A stretch of 52,666 nucleotides of DNA from Prorocentrum cordatum. Lineage: Eukaryota > Sar > Dinophyceae > Prorocentrales > Prorocentraceae. Positions 30,362 through 43,535 of this stretch are shown in pieces. The stretch covers positions 15,001 to 67,666 of the forward strand of contig CAUYUJ010004694.1 in assembly GCA_963575745.1 (NCBI GenBank), read 5' to 3'. The notes beneath the pieces are model-generated. The model saw only the letters and a program-made list of their open reading frames with translations. It did no database searches and was not told where the DNA came from. Position numbers and translations under genes: made by a program. Every line of letters starts with the position of its first letter. Within the stretch, counting starts at the first letter, position 1.

Positions 30362-31386
30362 CTGGGCGCCGGCGGTAAACCGTCAACCTTGGTTACCGCC
30401 GGGGGACTCGTAGAGCTTCCTAACTCGACTTAAGTTGAGAAAACAGACAGCACTTACCAACAATCTGACTTATAGTGAATAGTTTTTGACCTCTAAATGC
30501 GACAGACGGACGCGTCTGATGTCTGCGAATCGACTCCTGTCATTACCAGCCCTGCAGCCCCCCTACAGCCCGAGTTAAGTGCAGAAACCCGACAGCACCT
30601 CTCAGGATGACTCGAACAATAGGAATAGTTTCGCGGACCTAGTTCGGGCAGCAGACAGAGTTCAGAGCTCTGTATTCGACATGCGGACGCGCCTCATGTC
30701 TTCAAATCGATCCCAGTGATTACCAGCCATGCAGCCCCCCCTACAGACCGAGTTAAGTCCAGATAACCGACATTATCTCGCAAGCGACTCAAACGATACA
30801 AAAAGTTTCGCGATTCTAGATCGGGCAGCAGGCCGAGTTCAGAGCTCTGGAGTCGACAGACAAACGCAACTGATGATTCTGGATTGGTGCCTCTGAATAT
30901 CAGCTCTGTAGCTGTCCTACAGCTCGAGTTAAGTGCAGAAAACCGAGCGTTTCTGTCAAAATGACTCGAATAATACGAACAGGTTTGTGGCCCTAGCTCG
31001 GCTAGCAGACCGAGTTCAGACCTCTGGATTCAACAGGCGAACGCGCCTGATCATTCTGCATGCATTAGCTGTGCTTACCAGCTCTGTAGCTGCCCTAGAG
31101 CTCGAGTTATGTTCAGAAAACCGTCAGCGCATATCAAGATGACTCAAAACGGCCGATCCCGCCACAGTGCTTTTCGATAGTAATATTCACCCGATCGAGC
31201 TGAGATCAAGATGGCGAGCGGGAATAAGATCGAATATCACGGGAAAAAATACTAGAGCTCTAACGAATTGTCAAATTTTGAGAACAAAATTTTCAACCGA
31301 GCAAAAGTTGTGAAAAGTTCAGTCGAGATTTTTCGAGCCAACTAGCTGTGGGGCGCGCCGGAATTACTCTTAGCTTCCAGCAATAA
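30362..31386 (+). repeat. Type A module
   Basis: H1 at 30362-30420, leader TAACTCGACTTAAGTTGAG, four monomers, T domain from about 31150, cut at CAGCAATAACT. Confidence 0.88.
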
Positions 31387-32416
31387 CTGGGCGCCGGCGG
31401 TAAACCGTCAACCTTTGTTACCGCCGGGGGACTCGTAGAGCTTCCTGACAACATATAATCTCAAAAAAAAACTGCAGAGGACGAATAGTTTTTCAGCCCA
31501 ACTCGAGTATCAGACCGAGTTCAGACGTCTGAATGCAACAGGCGGACGCGTCTGATGTCTCCGAATCGATTGCTGTGATTACCCGCCCTGCAGCCTCCCT
31601 ATAGCCCGAGTTAAGTGCAGAAAGCCGACAGCAGCTCTCAGGATGACTGGAAGAATACGAACAGTTTCGCGATTCTGGATCGGGCAGCAGACCGAGTTCA
31701 GAGCTCTGGATTCGAACGCGACTGATGATTCTGAATCGGTTTCAATAAGTATCAGCCCTGTAGCTGTCCTATAGCTCGAGCTAAGTACAGGAAACCGAGA
31801 GCGCCTGTCAAGATGATTCGAATAATACGAATAGGTTTGCGGACCTGGCTCGGCTAGCAGACCGAGTTCAGACCTCTGGTTAGAACAGCCGAATGCGTCT
31901 GATCATTCTCAGACCATAAGGTGTGCTTACCAGCTCTGCAGTTGTCCTATATCTCGAGTTAAGCTCAGAATAACAACAGTGCGAATTAAGATAACTCGAA
32001 TAATACATATAGGTTTGCGAACCTAGCTCGGCTCACAGACCGAGTTCAGAGCTCTGGGTTCAACAGGCGAACGCGCCTAATCATTCTACATGGATTAGCT
32101 GTGCTTACGAGCTCTGTAGCTGTCCTGAAGCTCAAGTTATCTTCAGAAAACCGTCAGTGCGTATCAAGATGACTCGAAACGGCCGATCCTGCCACAGTGC
32201 TTTCCGATAGTAATATTCACCCGACCGAGCTGAGATCAAGATGGCGAGCGGGAATAAGATCGAATATCACGGGAAAAAATACTAGAGCACAAACGAATTG
32301 TTGAATTTCGAGAACAAAATTTTCAACCGACCAAAAGTTGTGAAAAGTTCAGTCGAGATTTTTCGAGCCAACTAGCTGTGGGGCGCGCCGGAATTACTCT
32401 TAGCTTCCAGCAATAA
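31387..32416 (+). repeat. Type A module
   Basis: H1 at 31387-31445. Monomers are of the AACTCGAGTATCAG leader type. T domain from about 32178, cut at the same CAGCAATAACT as the previous module. Confidence 0.88.
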
Positions 32417-33162
32417 CTGGGCGCCGGCGGTGAACCGTCAACCTTGGTTACCGCCGGGGGACTCGTAGAGCTTCCTAACTCGACTTAAGTTGAGAAAACA
32501 GACAGCACTTACCAAGAATCTGACTTATAGTGAATAGTTTTTGACCTCTGAATGCGGCAGACGGACGCGTCTGATGTCTGCGAATCGACTCCTGTCATTA
32601 CCAGCCCTGCAACCCCCCTACAGCCCGAGTAAAGTGCAGCCATGCAGCCCCCCTATAGCCCGAGTTAAGTCCAGATAACCGACAGCATCTCGCAAGCGAC
32701 TCGAACGATACGAATAGTTTTGCGATTCTGGATCAGGCAGCAGACCGAATGCAGAGCTCTGGATTCGTCAGACAAACGCAACTGATAATTCTGAATTGGT
32801 GCCTGTAAATATCAGCTCTGTAGCTGTCCTACAGCTCGAGTTGAATGCAGAAAACCGAGATTTTCTGTCAAGATGACACGAATAATACGAACAGATTTGC
32901 AGACCTAGCTCGGCTAGCAGACCGAGTTCAGACTCTGGGTTCAACAGGCGAACGCGCCTGATCATTCTGCATGCATTAGCTGTGCTAACCAGCTCTGTAG
33001 CTGCCCTAGAGCTCGAGTTATCTTCAGAAAACCGTCAGCGCATATCAAGATGACTCAAAACGGCCGATCCCGCCACAGTGCTTTTCGATAGTAATATGTA
33101 CCCGATCGAGCTGAGATCGAGATGGCGAGCGGGAATAAGATCGAATGTCACGGGAAAAAATA
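32417..33162 (+). repeat. Type A module, short
   Basis: H1 at 32417-32475, internal deletion between the first and second monomers (near 32638). The T domain is cut early, after CACGGGAAAAAATACT. Confidence 0.85.
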
Positions 33163-34163
33163 CTTGGCGCCGGCGGTAAACCGTCAACCTGGTTACCGCC
33201 GGGGACCTCGTAGAGCTCTTTTCTTGCCCAGCTCCTCGGAACACGTGAAGCAAGCTCAGGCGAGTGCCAAAAAACTCGAAAAAATCGATCGCATACAACT
33301 AGTTTTGCGGACTTAGCTCGAGAAGCAGAATCTGTTCAGAGCTCTAGATGCTTCAGCCACACGCCCTTGATGATTATGTATCGGTTTCTGTGCGTACCAC
33401 CTCTGTAGCTGTGCTACAGCTAGAGTTAAGTGCAGAATACCGACAGCGCCTCCACAGAGAACTTGAGAAATACGAATAGTGTTGTGGACCTAGCTCGACT
33501 AGCAGAACGAGTTCAGGCCTCTCGATGCAACAGACGCAAGCGCCTGGTGGTACTGAATCAGTTTATGTGCGTACCAGCTCTGCAGCTCCTCTGAATCTTG
33601 AGTTGAGTACAGAAAACCGGCATCACTGGTGAAGGTGACTTTTACGGACCTAGCTCGAGTAGCAGACCGAGTTCAGACCTCTGGATGCAACAGGCGAACG
33701 CGCCTGATCATTCTGAATCGGTTTCTGTATTTATCAGTTCTGTAGCTCTCAAAATCTCGAGTTAAGTACAGAAAACTGTGAACGCGTGTCAAGATGACTC
33801 GGAACGCAGTTGGTTCCAGCAAGTCTTGTGATAATAATATTGCAGCTACGGACCTGAGAATTTAACTGGCAGACGCGGCATAACCCACTACACGTGAGAA
33901 TAATACCGATTCTCAAAATGAAGTGTCAAATATCTTCAAATCAAAGCGAAACCGACCCAAGGTTATCACATTGTCTCTTTTGGTCGGGTCGGCCAACTAG
34001 CTCCACCCCGCGCCGGAATTCCTCTAGCTCATCGATGTCACGGGAAAAAATACTAGAGCTCTAACGAATTGTCAAATTTTAAGAAGAAAATTTTTAACCG
34101 AGCAAAAGTCATCAAAAGTTCCGTCGAGATTTTTCTTGCCAACTAGCTCTCCAGCGCTCCGGA
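33163..34163 (+). repeat. Chimeric B/A/B module
   Basis: H1 at 33163-33218 and a short B head, three diverged monomers, then B body from about 33800 to the end hairpin. That hairpin switches at CTCATCGATG into A-type T-domain sequence (TCACGGGAAAAAATAC). Confidence 0.78.
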
Positions 34164-34434
34164 ACTGGATTCGGCGGTAAACCGTCAACCAGGTTACCGC
34201 CGGAACCCTCGTAGAGCTCCGAATAGACAAGTGAGATTCGAGATCACAGCAGAAAAACGCTTCTTAATACCAGCTTGAAAAATAAAGAAATCTTATTTTC
34301 GGTCGTACAGAATACTGTTTCCCCGCAGTCTTTTGATCGATATATTGTAGCTAGAGCCCTAAGAATTGCACCATCGTAAGCGCCATGATTCACTGCATAG
34401 AATAAAAATTCAAATTTGCAAAACGAATTTCAAA
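34164..34434 (+). repeat. Type B module, diverged body
   Basis: H1 at 34164-34220 (GATTCGGCGG start). The body is only weakly similar to other B copies and is cut at TTCAAAACT. Confidence 0.72.
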
Positions 34435-35890
34435 ACTGGGCGCCGGCGGTAAACCGTCAACCTTGGTTTTTGCGGCTTTGCGAGGCTCCTACTGGCCCTA
34501 GGGCCACGAGCAAGCATGAGGTCAGGTGTCATCAGGAAGCGCAAGCTCTTATTCGAACCTAAAGTCAAGACAACCCAGAGCAGCGAAGCTGCGATGAATC
34601 ATCAATCACAAATATGAGCGAACGAGCAAACGCACACAGAAATGAATCAAAGTGCAGTCAACTAAACATGCAAGAGAAAAGAGAAGTCCCAGCGAAAGCT
34701 GAGTAAATCATAGTATGAGGAAGAACAGTGAAATAAGAAAAACTGCAACTATCAAGTCTGTGATAACCATAGAACTGGAGACTCGTAGAGCTTCCTAACT
34801 CGACTTAAGTTGAGAAAACAGACAGCACTTACCAACAATCTGACTTATAGTGCATAGTTTTTGACCTCTGAATGCGACAGACGGACGCGTCTGATGTCTG
34901 CGAATCGAATCCTGTCATTACCAGCCCTGCAGCCCCCTACAGCCCGAGTTAAGTGCAGAAAACGGACAGCACCTCTCAGGATGAGTCGAACAATAGCAAT
35001 AGTTTTGCGGACCTAGTTCGGGCAGCAGACAGAGTTCAGAGCTCTGTATTCGACAGGCGGACGCGCCTGATGTCTTCAAATCGATTCCAGTGAGTACCAG
35101 CCATACAGCCTCCCTACAGCCCGAGTTAAGTCCAGATAACCGACAGCATCTCGCAAGCGACTCGAACGATACGAATAGTTTCGTGATTCTAGATCGGGCA
35201 GCAGACCGAGTTCAGAGCTCTGGATTCGACAGACAAACGCAATCGGGCAGCAGACCGAGTTCAGAGCTGTGGATTCGACAGACAAACAGAAATGATGATT
35301 CTGAATTGGTCCCTGTGAGTATCAGCTCTGTAGCTGTCCTACAGCTCGAGTTAAGTGCAGAAAACCGAGAGTTTCTGTCAAGATGACTCGAATAATACGA
35401 ACAGGTTTGCGGACCTAGCTCGGCTAGCAGACCGAGTTCAGACCTCTGGATTCAACAGGCGGACGCGCCTGATCATTCTGCATGCATTAGCTGTGCTTAC
35501 CAGCTCTGTAGCTGCCCTAGAGCTCGAGTTATGTTCAGAAAACCGTCAGCGCATATCAAGATGACTGAAAACGGTCGATCCCGCCACAGTGCTTTTCGAT
35601 AGTAATATTCACCCGATCGAGCTGAGATCAAGATGGCGAGCGGGAATAAGATCGAATATCACGGGAAAGAACACTAGAGCTCTAACGAATTGTCAAATTT
35701 TGAGAACCAAATTTTCAACCGAGCAAAAGTCATCAAAAGTTCCGTCGAGATTTTTCTGGCCAACTAGCTCTCCAGCGCTCCGAAATTACTCTAAAGCTTC
35801 CAGCAATAACTTGCTAAGGGAAGCTCTACGAGTTACTAGCTCTCCAGTGCGCCGGAATTACTCTTAAGCTTCCAGCAACTAGCTTGGGGA
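34435..35890 (+). repeat. Type A module with an insertion inside H1
   Basis: H1 is normal up to GTCAACCTTGGTT (34467). About 315 bases of non-repeat sequence replace the right arm, and the module resumes at ACTCGTAGAGCTTCC (34782). The monomers include a partial internal duplication near 35240. T domains follow, with two H2 hairpins. Confidence 0.83.
34468..34781. other. Unique insertion interrupting H1
   Basis: AT-richer sequence found nowhere else in the window. It replaces the H1 right arm. No terminal repeats or coding frame were recognised. Confidence 0.7.
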
Positions 35891-37229
35891 CTGGGCGCCG
35901 GCGGTAAACCGTCAACCTTTCTTACCGCCGGGGGACTCGTAGAGCTTCCTGACAGTATATAGTGTGGGAAAAAACTCCAAAGAACGACTAGTTTTTCAGC
36001 CCAAGCGATTTCACGCCTCTCAAGATGACTCTAACCAAAAAACAAACAGTTTCGCAATCCAGTTCGAGTATCGAACCGAGTTCAGACCTCTGAATGCGAC
36101 AAGCGGGCGCGTCTGATCTCTGTGAATCCACTCGTGCAATTCCCAGCCCTGCAAGCCCGAGTTGAGTGCAGAAAACCGACAGTATCGACTCGAATAATAG
36201 AATAGCTTCGCGGACCTAGTTCGAGCAGCAGATCGAGTTCCGAGCTCTGGAATCGACCAACAGACGCGCCTGATGTGTGCAAATCGATATATCTGACCCG
36301 CAGCACTGTAGCCCTCGCCCAGCACGAGTTGAGCGCAGAAAATTGAGAGCACTTCTCAAGATCATTCAAACAATACGAATAGTTTCGCGAACCTAGCTCG
36401 GGCAGCAGGCCGAGTTCAGAGCTCTCGGTTCAATAGACGAACGCGACTGATGATTCCCCATCGATGTTTGTGACAATGAGCCCTGTAGCTGCCCTACAGC
36501 TCGAGTTAAGTACAGAAAATCGAGAGCGTCTGTCAAGACGACTCGAATAATACAAATAGGTTTGCGGATCTAGCTCGGCTAGCAGACCGAGTTCAGACCT
36601 CTGGATTCAACAGGCGAACGCGTCTGATGATTCTGAATGCGATAGGTGTGCTTACCAGCTCTGTAGCTGCCTTACAACTCGAGTTAAGTACAGAAAACCG
36701 AGAGCATCTGTCAAGACGACTCGAATAATACGAATAGGTTTGCGAACCTAGCTCGGCTAGCAGACCGAGTTTAGACCTCTGGATTCAACGGGCGAACGCG
36801 CCTGATAATTCTGCATGCGATAGGTGTGCTTACCAGCTCTGTAGCTGCCCTACAGCTCGAGTTCAGAACAAAATACCGACAACGCGTATCAAGATGACTC
36901 GAAACGGCCGTTCCCGCCGGGACGCTTTTTGGCAGTAAAATGTACCCGATCGAGCTGAGATCAAGATGGCGAGCGGGAATAAGATCGAATATCACGGGAA
37001 AATATACTAGAGCTCTAACGAATGGTTGAATTTCGAGAACAAAATTTTCAACCGACCAAAAGTCACCAAAAGGTCCGTCGAGATTTTTCTTGCCAACTAG
37101 CTCTCCAGCGCTCCGGAATTACTCTCAAGTTTCCAGCAATAACTTGCTAAGGGAAGCTCTACGAGTTAAGTCAGCAAAAGGTCCGTCGAGATTTTTCTTG
37201 CTAACTAGCTCGCCAGCTCCCCGGAATTA
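35891..37229 (+). repeat. Type A module
   Basis: H1 at 35891-35949, six monomers, T domain from about 36897 followed by a second partial T end. It is cut at GGAATTACT. Confidence 0.87.
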
Positions 37230-38298
37230 CTGGGCGCCGGCACCCAGTTCGAGTATCAGACCGAGTTCAGACCTCTCAATGCGACAGCCGGACGCGTCTG
37301 ATGTCTGCGAATCGACTCATGTGATTACCAGCCCTGCAGCCCCCCGACAGCCCGAGTTAAGTGCAGAAAACCGAGAGCATCTCTCAGGATGACTCGAATA
37401 ATACAATAGTTTCGCGGATCTGTTTCGAGCAGCAGACCAAGTTCTGAGCTTTCGAATCGACGAACGAACGCGCCTGATGTGTGCAAATCGATTTCTATGA
37501 CCCGCAGCACTGTAGCCCTCCCCCAGCACGAGTTGAGTGCAGAAAATTGAGAGCACTTTGCACGATGATTCGGACAATACGAATAGTTTCGCGAACCTAG
37601 CTCGGGCAGCAGGCCGAGTTCAGAGCTCTCGATACAACAGACAAACGCGCCCGATGATTCCCAATCGATTTATGTGACTATAGGCTCTGTAGCTGCCCTA
37701 CAGCTCGAGTTAAGTACAGAAAACCGAGAGCGTTTGTCAAGATGACTCGAATAATACGAATAGTTTGCGGACCTAGCTCGGCTAGCAGACCGAGTTCAGA
37801 CCTATGGATTCAACAGGCGAACGCGCCTGATGATTCTGAGTGCGATAGGTGTGCTTACCAGCACTGTAGCTGCCCTAGACCTCGAGTTAAGTAGAAAATA
37901 CCGACAACGCGTATCAAGTTGACTCGAATAATACGAATAGGTTTGCGGACCTAGCTCGGGTAGCAGACCGAGTTCAGACCTCTGGATTCAACAGGCGAAC
38001 GCGCCTGATGATTCTGAGTGCGATAGCTGTGCTTACCAGCACTGTAGCTGCCCTACAGCTCGAGTTAAGTTGAAAATACCGACAGCGCGTATCAAGATGA
38101 CTCGAAACGGCCGTTCCCGCCTGCCTGCTTTTTGGCCTTCAAAGTTACCCGATCGAGCTGAGATCAAGATGGCGAGCGGGAATAAGATCGAATATCATGG
38201 GAAAAATACTAGAGCTCAAACGAATGTTCAAATTTCGAGAACAAAATTTTCAACCGACCAAAAGTCAACAAAAGATCCGTCGAGATTTTCGTTGCCAA
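37230..38298 (+). repeat. Type A module with collapsed H1
   Basis: Only ACTGGGCGCCGG of H1 remains, followed directly by CACCCAGTTCGAGTATC, i.e. the loop, right arm and leader are deleted. Monomers and a T domain (from about 38100) follow, cut at GCCAACT. Confidence 0.85.
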
Positions 38299-39640
38299 CT
38301 GGGCGCCGGCGGTAAACCGTCAACCTTAGTTACCGCCGGGGAACTCGTAGAGCTTCCAAGTGACTTCAGTTGAGAAAACCGACAGCACCTACCAACATTC
38401 TGACTTATAGTGAATATTTTTTAACTCTGAATGCGACAAGCGAACGTGTCTGATGTCTGCGAATCGACTCCTGTCATTACCAGCCCCCGCAGCCCCCCTA
38501 CAGCCCGAGGTCAGTGCAGAAAACCGACAGCATCTCTCAGGATGAACCTAGTTCGGGCAGCAGACCGAGTTCCGAGCTCTGGATTCGACAGGCGGACGCG
38601 CATGATCTCTTTAAGTCGATTCATATGGAAACCAGCACTGTAGCCCCCTCTCAGCGCAAGTTAAGTGAAGAAAACCGAGAGCACTTCTCAAGATGACTCG
38701 ACCCATACGAATAATTTCGCGATTCTAGATCGGGCAGACCGAGTTCAGAGCTCTGGATTCGACAGACAAACGCAACTGACGATTTTGAATCAGTTTCTGT
38801 GAATATTAGCTCTGTAGCTGGCTTACAGCTCGAGCTAAGTACAGAAAACCGAGAGTTTCTGTCAAGATGACTCGAATAATACGAATAGGTTTGCGGACCT
38901 AGCTCGGCTCACAGACCGAGTTCAGACCTCTGGGTTCAACAGGCGAACGCGCCTAATCATTTTGAATGCGATAGGTGTGCTTACCAGCTCTGTAGCTGCC
39001 CTACAGCTCGAGTTAAGTACAACATACAGACAGTTTCTGTCAAGATGACTCGAAAAATACGAATAGGTTTGCGGACCTAGCTCGGCTCACAGACCGAGTT
39101 CAGACCTCTGGATGCAACAGGCGAACGCGTCTATTCATTCTGAATGCGATAGCTGTGCTCACCAGCTCTGTAGCTGCCCTACAGCACGAGTTAAGTACAA
39201 AATACCGAGAACGCGTATTAAGATGACTCGAAACGGCCGATCCCGCCAGAGTGCTTTTTGGCCTTCAAAGTTACCCGATCGAGCTGAGATCAAGATGGCG
39301 AGCGGCAATAAGATCAAATATCACGGGAAAAAATACTAGAGCTCTAACGAATGTTCAAATTTCGAGAACAAGATTTTCAACCGAGCAAAAGTCATCAAAA
39401 GTTCCGTCGAGATTTTTCTTGCCAACTAGCTCTCCAGCGCGCCGGAATTACTCTTAAGCTTCCAGCAACTAGCTTAGGGAAGCTCTACGAGTCATTTTGA
39501 GAACAAAATTCTCAACCGAGCAAAAGTGAGCAAAAGTTCCGTCGAGATTTTTCTTGTCAACTAGCTCTCCAGCGCGCCGGAATTACTCTTAGCTTCCAGC
39601 AATAACTTGCTAAGGGAAGCTCTACGAGTTATATCTCGCT
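38299..39640 (+). repeat. Type A module
   Basis: H1 at 38299-38357, six monomers, T domain from about 39230. The last about 140 bases of the T domain are duplicated (H2 hairpins end near 39492 and 39631). Confidence 0.87.
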
Positions 39641-39757
39641 ATCTTCGAAAAACCGACCCCAGGTTACCACATTGTCCGCCCGAGCCGGGTTGGCCAACTA
39701 GCTTCCGCCTGCCCCCGAATTCCTCTAGCTCATCGATGCCGAAGAGCTCTACGAGGT
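39641..39757 (+). repeat. Type B terminal part
   Basis: AAACCGACCCCAGGTTACCA, GCCGGGTTGGCCAACTAGC and the end hairpin with GAGCTCTACGAGGT. Confidence 0.82.
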
Positions 39758-40200
39758 ACTGGAACCAGCGGTAAAACGTCAACCTGATTACCGCCGGACC
39801 CTCGTAGAGCTCTTTTCCTGCACAGCGATCGTCGGAACACATGGAGAAAGCTTCTGAGGCGAGAAACGAAAAACTCGAAAAATCACGTTTTGCTGATTTT
39901 ATACAACCTCGGTTGCTCCAAGTGTTCTGATAGTAATACTGCACCTATAGGCCTGAAAATTTTACTGGCGAGCGCGCCATAACCCACTACAGGTGCGAAA
40001 AATCAGGTTTCTCAAAATGAATTGTCAAATATCCTTCAATATTTTGCAAAACCACCCAAAAGTTATCACGTTGTCCTTTCTGGCCGGGTCGGCCAACTAG
40101 CTCCACCCCGCGCCGGAATTCCTCTAGCTCATCGATGCCGAAGAGCTAGCTCTACGAGGTATTCCTCTAGCTATTCTATCATCAGAGCTTTACGAGGCAC
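39758..40200 (+). repeat. Type B module
   Basis: H1 at 39758-39812 (loop preceded by AAAACG), full B body, terminal hairpin, then a second, shorter copy of the hairpin arm (GAGCTTTACGAGGCACT). Confidence 0.83.
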
Positions 40201-40590
40201 TAGAAGTGCAAGCAGACTGAGAGAACTAGAAGTGAAAGCAGATAGCTTCTGATGGCATTTTCTGCCAAACTGGAAAATTGCATGGACTGCCAACGTGAAG
40301 TCGGTCCCTGGCTTCGCCCGGGAGAATTTTTCGACGGAATGAACTAAGAATTTGTGAGGTAACTTCTGTAATGCCAAGCTTCGCTCTGCGCAAATAGCAG
40401 CCCAAACGAATTGTTAGAACTGCAAAATCGGCTGAGCCAGGCCGCGGAAGGTATGATCGCGCCCCTCTTCGACATTTCGCCAACTAGCTCCACCCTGTCG
40501 CCGAATTCCTCTAGCTCTTCTACCATCAGAGCTCTACCAGGCATTACTCTAAAGCTTCCAGTCATCGATGCCGAAGAGCTCTACGAGGTA
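40201..40590 (+). repeat. Diverged B-like segment
   Basis: Most of the body is unlike other B copies (a short duplicated ACTAGAAGTG(C/A)AAGCAG near 40200-40240), but it ends with the usual CCAACTAGCTCCACC and hairpin sequences and TCATCGATGCCGAAGAGC. Confidence 0.65.
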
Positions 40591-41005
40591 CTGGCGCCGG
40601 CGGTGAACCGTCAATCTGGTCACCGCCGGGAATCTCGCAAAGCTCTTTGCATCCGTGAGAAAGCTCAGCATCAAAGCGGGCGCTTCTGGGAGGTATTCTA
40701 CAAAAATTTCAAGTTAAGATTTTTCGGAGTCAACATGAAGTCGGTTCCTCCAAGTGAACTGGTACTGAAAATGACTCTAGAGGGCTGAGCTGCTCAGAGA
40801 ACAAAGTTTATATCTCAATCCTCGGAGTAAAAATCTGCTTTCTCAAAATGAAATGTCAAATATCTGTCAAAAATTGCAAAGCCACCTAAAAGTTGCCACA
40901 TTGTCCGCCTCGGCCGGCTGGGCCAACTAGCTCCACCCCGCGCCGGAATTCCTCTAGCTCATCTGCCGAAGAGCTCTACGAGGTATTACTCTAAAGCTTC
41001 CAGTC
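40591..41005 (+). repeat. Type B module
   Basis: H1 at 40591-40647 (TGA/TCA), full B body. The B terminal hairpin is followed by TTACTCTAAAGCTTCCAGTC from an A-module end. Confidence 0.83.
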
Positions 41006-42002
41006 ACTAGGCGCCGGCGGTAAACCGTCAACCTTTCTTACCGCCGGGGGACTCGTAGAGCTTCCTGACAATGTATAATGTGGAGAAGAATTTCAGAGAA
41101 CGACTAGTTTTTCAGCCCAAGCGATTATAGATCTCTCAAGATGACTCTAACAAAACAAACGAACAGTGTTCCAATCGAGCTCGAGTATGAAACCGAGTTC
41201 AGACCTCTGAATGCGACAGGCGGACGCGTCTGATGTCTGCGGATCGATTCCTGTGATTACCAGCTCTGCAGCCCCCCATACAGCCTGAGTTAAGTGCAGA
41301 AAACCGAGAGTACCTCTCAGGATGACTCGAATAATACAACAGTTTCGCGGATCTCGTTCGAGCAGCAGACCGAGTTCCGAGCTCTCGGTTCGACGAACGG
41401 ACGCGCCTGATGTCTCGAAATCGATTCCTGTGACCAGCAGCACTGTAGCCCTCCCCCAGAACGATTTAAGTACAGAAAACCGAGAGCACTTCTTAAGATG
41501 ACTCGAACAATAGCATTAGGTTCGCGAACCTAGCTCGAGGAGCAGGCCGAGTTCTCAGCTCTTGATTCAACAGACGAACGCGCCTGATATTCTCAATCAA
41601 TGTATGTGATTAACAGCTCTGTGGCTGCCCTACAGATCGAGTTAAGTACGAAAAACCGAGAGCGTCTGCTACAATGACTCGAGTAATACGAATAGGTTTG
41701 CGACCCTAGCTCGGCTAGCAGACCGAGTTCAGACCTCTGGATTCAACAGACGAACGCGCCTGATCATTCTGAATGCATTAGCTGTGCTGGCCAGCTCTGT
41801 AGTTGTCCTGAAGCTCGAGTTCTCTTGAGAAAACCGACAGCGCGTATCAAGATGACTCGAAACGACCGTTCCCGCCTGCCTGCTTTTTGGCCTTCAAAGT
41901 TACCCGATCGAGCTCAGATCAAGATGGCGAGCGAGAATAAGATCGAATATCAGGGGAACAAATACTAGAGCTCTAAGGAATGGTCAAATTTTGAGAACAA
42001 AA
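41006..42002 (+). repeat. Type A module
   Basis: H1 at 41006-41065, leader ACAATGTATAATGTGG, five monomers, T domain from about 41850, cut at GAGAACAAAACT. Confidence 0.87.
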
Positions 42003-42458
42003 CTGGAACCGGCGGTAAACCGTCAACCTGGTGACCGCCGGGAACCTCGTAGAGCTCTTTTCTTGCATAGCGATCGTCGGAACACATAGAGAAAGCTTCT
42101 GAGGCGAGAAACGAAAAAAATCGAAAAATCGTGTTTTATTTCATGTTTATACAACCTCGGTTCCTCCAAGTGTTTTGATAGTAATACTGCATCTATGGAC
42201 CTGAAAATTTCACTGGCAGACGCGTCATAACCCACTACAGGTGCGAAAAATCTGCTTTCTCAAAATAAATGGTCAAAGATCTTTCAAATATTCGCAAACC
42301 CACCCAAAAGTTACCACTTTGTCCGTTCTGGCCGGGTCGGCCAACTAGCTCCACCCCGCGCCGAAATTCCTCTAGCTCATCGATGCCGAAGAGCTCTACG
42401 AGGTATGTTCAACCGACCAAAAGTCACCAAAAGGTCCGTCGAGATTTTTGTTGCCAAC
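42003..42458 (+). repeat. Type B module, complete
   Basis: H1 at 42003-42058, border ACCTCGTAGAGCTC, intact B body and end hairpin finishing GAGCTCTACGAGGT near 42403, then a short T-domain piece. This is a good reference copy: 14-base border repeats are exactly inverted. Confidence 0.87.
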
Positions 42459-43535
42459 TGGGCGCCGGCGGTAAACCGTCAACCTTTCTTACCGCCGGGG
42501 GACTCGTAGAGCTTCCTGACAATATATAATGTGGAAAAGAATTTCAGAGAACGACTTCAGCCCAAGCGATTATACACCTCTCAAGATGACTCTAACAAAA
42601 CAAACAAACAGTTTTCCAATCGAGCTCGAGTATAAAACCGAGTTCAGACCTCTGAATGCGACAGGCGGACGCGTCTGATGTCTGCGCATCGATTCCTGTG
42701 ATTACCAGCTCTGCAGCCCCCCATACAGCCTGAGTTAATGAGTGCAGAAAACCGAGAGTACCTCTCAGGATGACTCGAATAATACAACAGTTTCGCGGCT
42801 CTCGTTCGAGCAGCAGACCGACTTCCGAGCTCGGTTCGACGAACGGACGCGCCTGATTTCTCGAAATCGATTCCTGTGAACAGCAGCACTGTAGCCCTTC
42901 CCCAGCACGATTTAAGTACAGAAAACCGAGAGCACTTCTCAAGATGACTCGAAGAATATCAATAGTTTCGCGAACCTAGCTCGGGGAGCATGCCGAGTTC
43001 TCAGCTCTTGATTCAACAGACGGACGCGCCTGATAAGTCTCAATCGATTTCTGTGATTATCAGCTCTGTGGCTGCCCTACAGATCGAGTTAAGTACGAAA
43101 CACTGAGAGCGTCTGCTACAATGACTCGAATAATACGAATAGGTTTGTGACGCTAGCTCGGCTAGCAGACCGAGTTCAGACCTCTGGATTCAACAGACGA
43201 ACGCGCCTGATCATTCTGAATGCATTAGCTGTGCTGACCAGCTCTGTAGTTGTCCTGAAGCCTTGAGAAAACCGACAGCGCGTATCAAGATGACTCCAAA
43301 CGGCCGTTCCCGCCTGCCTGCTTTTTTGCCTTCAAAGTTACCCGATCGAGCTGAGATCAAGATGGCGAGCGGGAATAAGATCGAATATCATGGGAAAAAA
43401 TACTCGAGCTCTAACGAATTGTCTAATTTCGAGAACAAAATTTCCAACCGACCAAAAGTCACCAAAAGGTCCGTTGAGATTTTTCTTGCCAACTAGCTCT
43501 CCAGCTCCCCGGAATTACTCTTGAGCTTCCAGCAA
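42459..43535 (+). repeat. Type A module
   Basis: H1 at 42459-42516. Very similar to the 41006 module, with T domain from about 43295, cut at CAGCAACT. Confidence 0.88.

Noticed and set aside
34468-34781. tRNA-derived SINE in the unique insertion
   Set aside because: A minus-strand GGTTCGAAT B-box-like word exists, but no A-box at the right distance and no tail were found.
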